Origin: Bacteroidales bacterium
GTDB lineage: Bacteria; Bacteroidota; Bacteroidia; Bacteroidales; JAADGE01
Reading direction: 5' to 3'
Length of the DNA stretch: 6,714 nt
Assembly: GCA_029934265.1 (NCBI GenBank)
Contig: JAOZMN010000156.1
Coordinates: 1 to 6,714, forward strand
The position numbers and the translations under genes were made by a program. Below the pieces are notes generated by a model. It was not told where the DNA came from and ran no database searches. It saw only the letters and a list, made by a program, of their open reading frames with translations. Below are positions 6,662-6,714 of this stretch, one piece after another (positions within the stretch are counted from its first letter, which is position 1; the number at the start of each line of letters is the position of its first letter).

Positions 6662-6714
6662 TGTATATTTCAATTGAAAAGTACCCGGTATTCCGGTTGA
6701 AAAGTATCCACTAA
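6662..6714. mobile_element. Terminus of an insertion sequence, probably IS21 family (partial)
   Basis: The peptidase similarity stops abruptly at 6661, and the following DNA begins TGTATATTTC. It contains two near-identical copies of a 13-mer, TTGAAAAGTACCC (6674-6686) and TTGAAAAGTATCC (6697-6709), offset by 23 bp and separated by CCGG-containing sequence. IS21-family elements begin with TG and carry multiple such repeats inside each end as transposase (IstA) binding sites; sequences like GGTTGAAAAGTNTCCAC are familiar from them. The transposase genes istA and istB and the other end lie outside the window, so the family call rests on the end sequence only. The exact boundary could shift by a few bases because the target duplication cannot be seen. 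Confidence 0.7.

Noticed and set aside
6662..6700. CIFQLKSTRYSG as the genuine C-terminus of a short peptidase
   Set aside because: It coincides exactly with the start of repeat-containing insertion-sequence DNA and departs from M28 sequence mid-domain.

Overview
The window looks like chromosomal DNA of a low-GC member of the Bacteroidota. Four things point that way: SecD and SecF fused in one long reading frame, no clear Shine-Dalgarno sequences before the starts, intergenic -7 boxes of the TAnnTTTG type, and protein sequences typical of the phylum. The genus cannot be read from this window.

Layout, left to right. Positions 1-143 are mostly non-coding: a possible minus-strand gene start that runs off the left edge, a 16-bp tandem repeat and a small inverted repeat. 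A minus-strand tatA gene (twin-arginine translocation) follows. A 17-bp perfect hairpin flanked by A and T tracts separates it from a large minus-strand secDF gene (Sec translocon accessory motor). A 250-bp AT-rich gap with a composite palindrome separates secDF from a tight two-gene minus-strand operon: a Nif3-family dinuclear-metal protein, then a coiled-coil C4 zinc-ribbon protein 6 bp downstream. A 481-bp non-coding stretch (5812-6292) holds a 120-bp segment bounded by 12-bp inverted repeats and a good promoter candidate. The only substantial plus-strand gene follows, an exported M28-type metallopeptidase.

The peptidase gene is broken. After 123 family-like codons the frame runs into what looks like the terminus of an insertion sequence, probably IS21 family: it begins TGTATATTTC and carries two copies of TTGAAAAGTAYCC spaced 23 bp apart. 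The frame stops 13 codons into that sequence, and the window ends 14 bases later.

Functionally, tatA and secDF serve the two general export routes (folded and unfolded substrates), and the peptidase carries a Sec signal peptide. The Nif3/zinc-ribbon pair is a conserved but poorly understood housekeeping pair. I found no convincing new multi-gene system. The most interesting items are the insertion-disrupted peptidase, the palindrome holding divergent -7 boxes upstream of secDF, and the inverted-repeat-bounded segment at 5929-6048.
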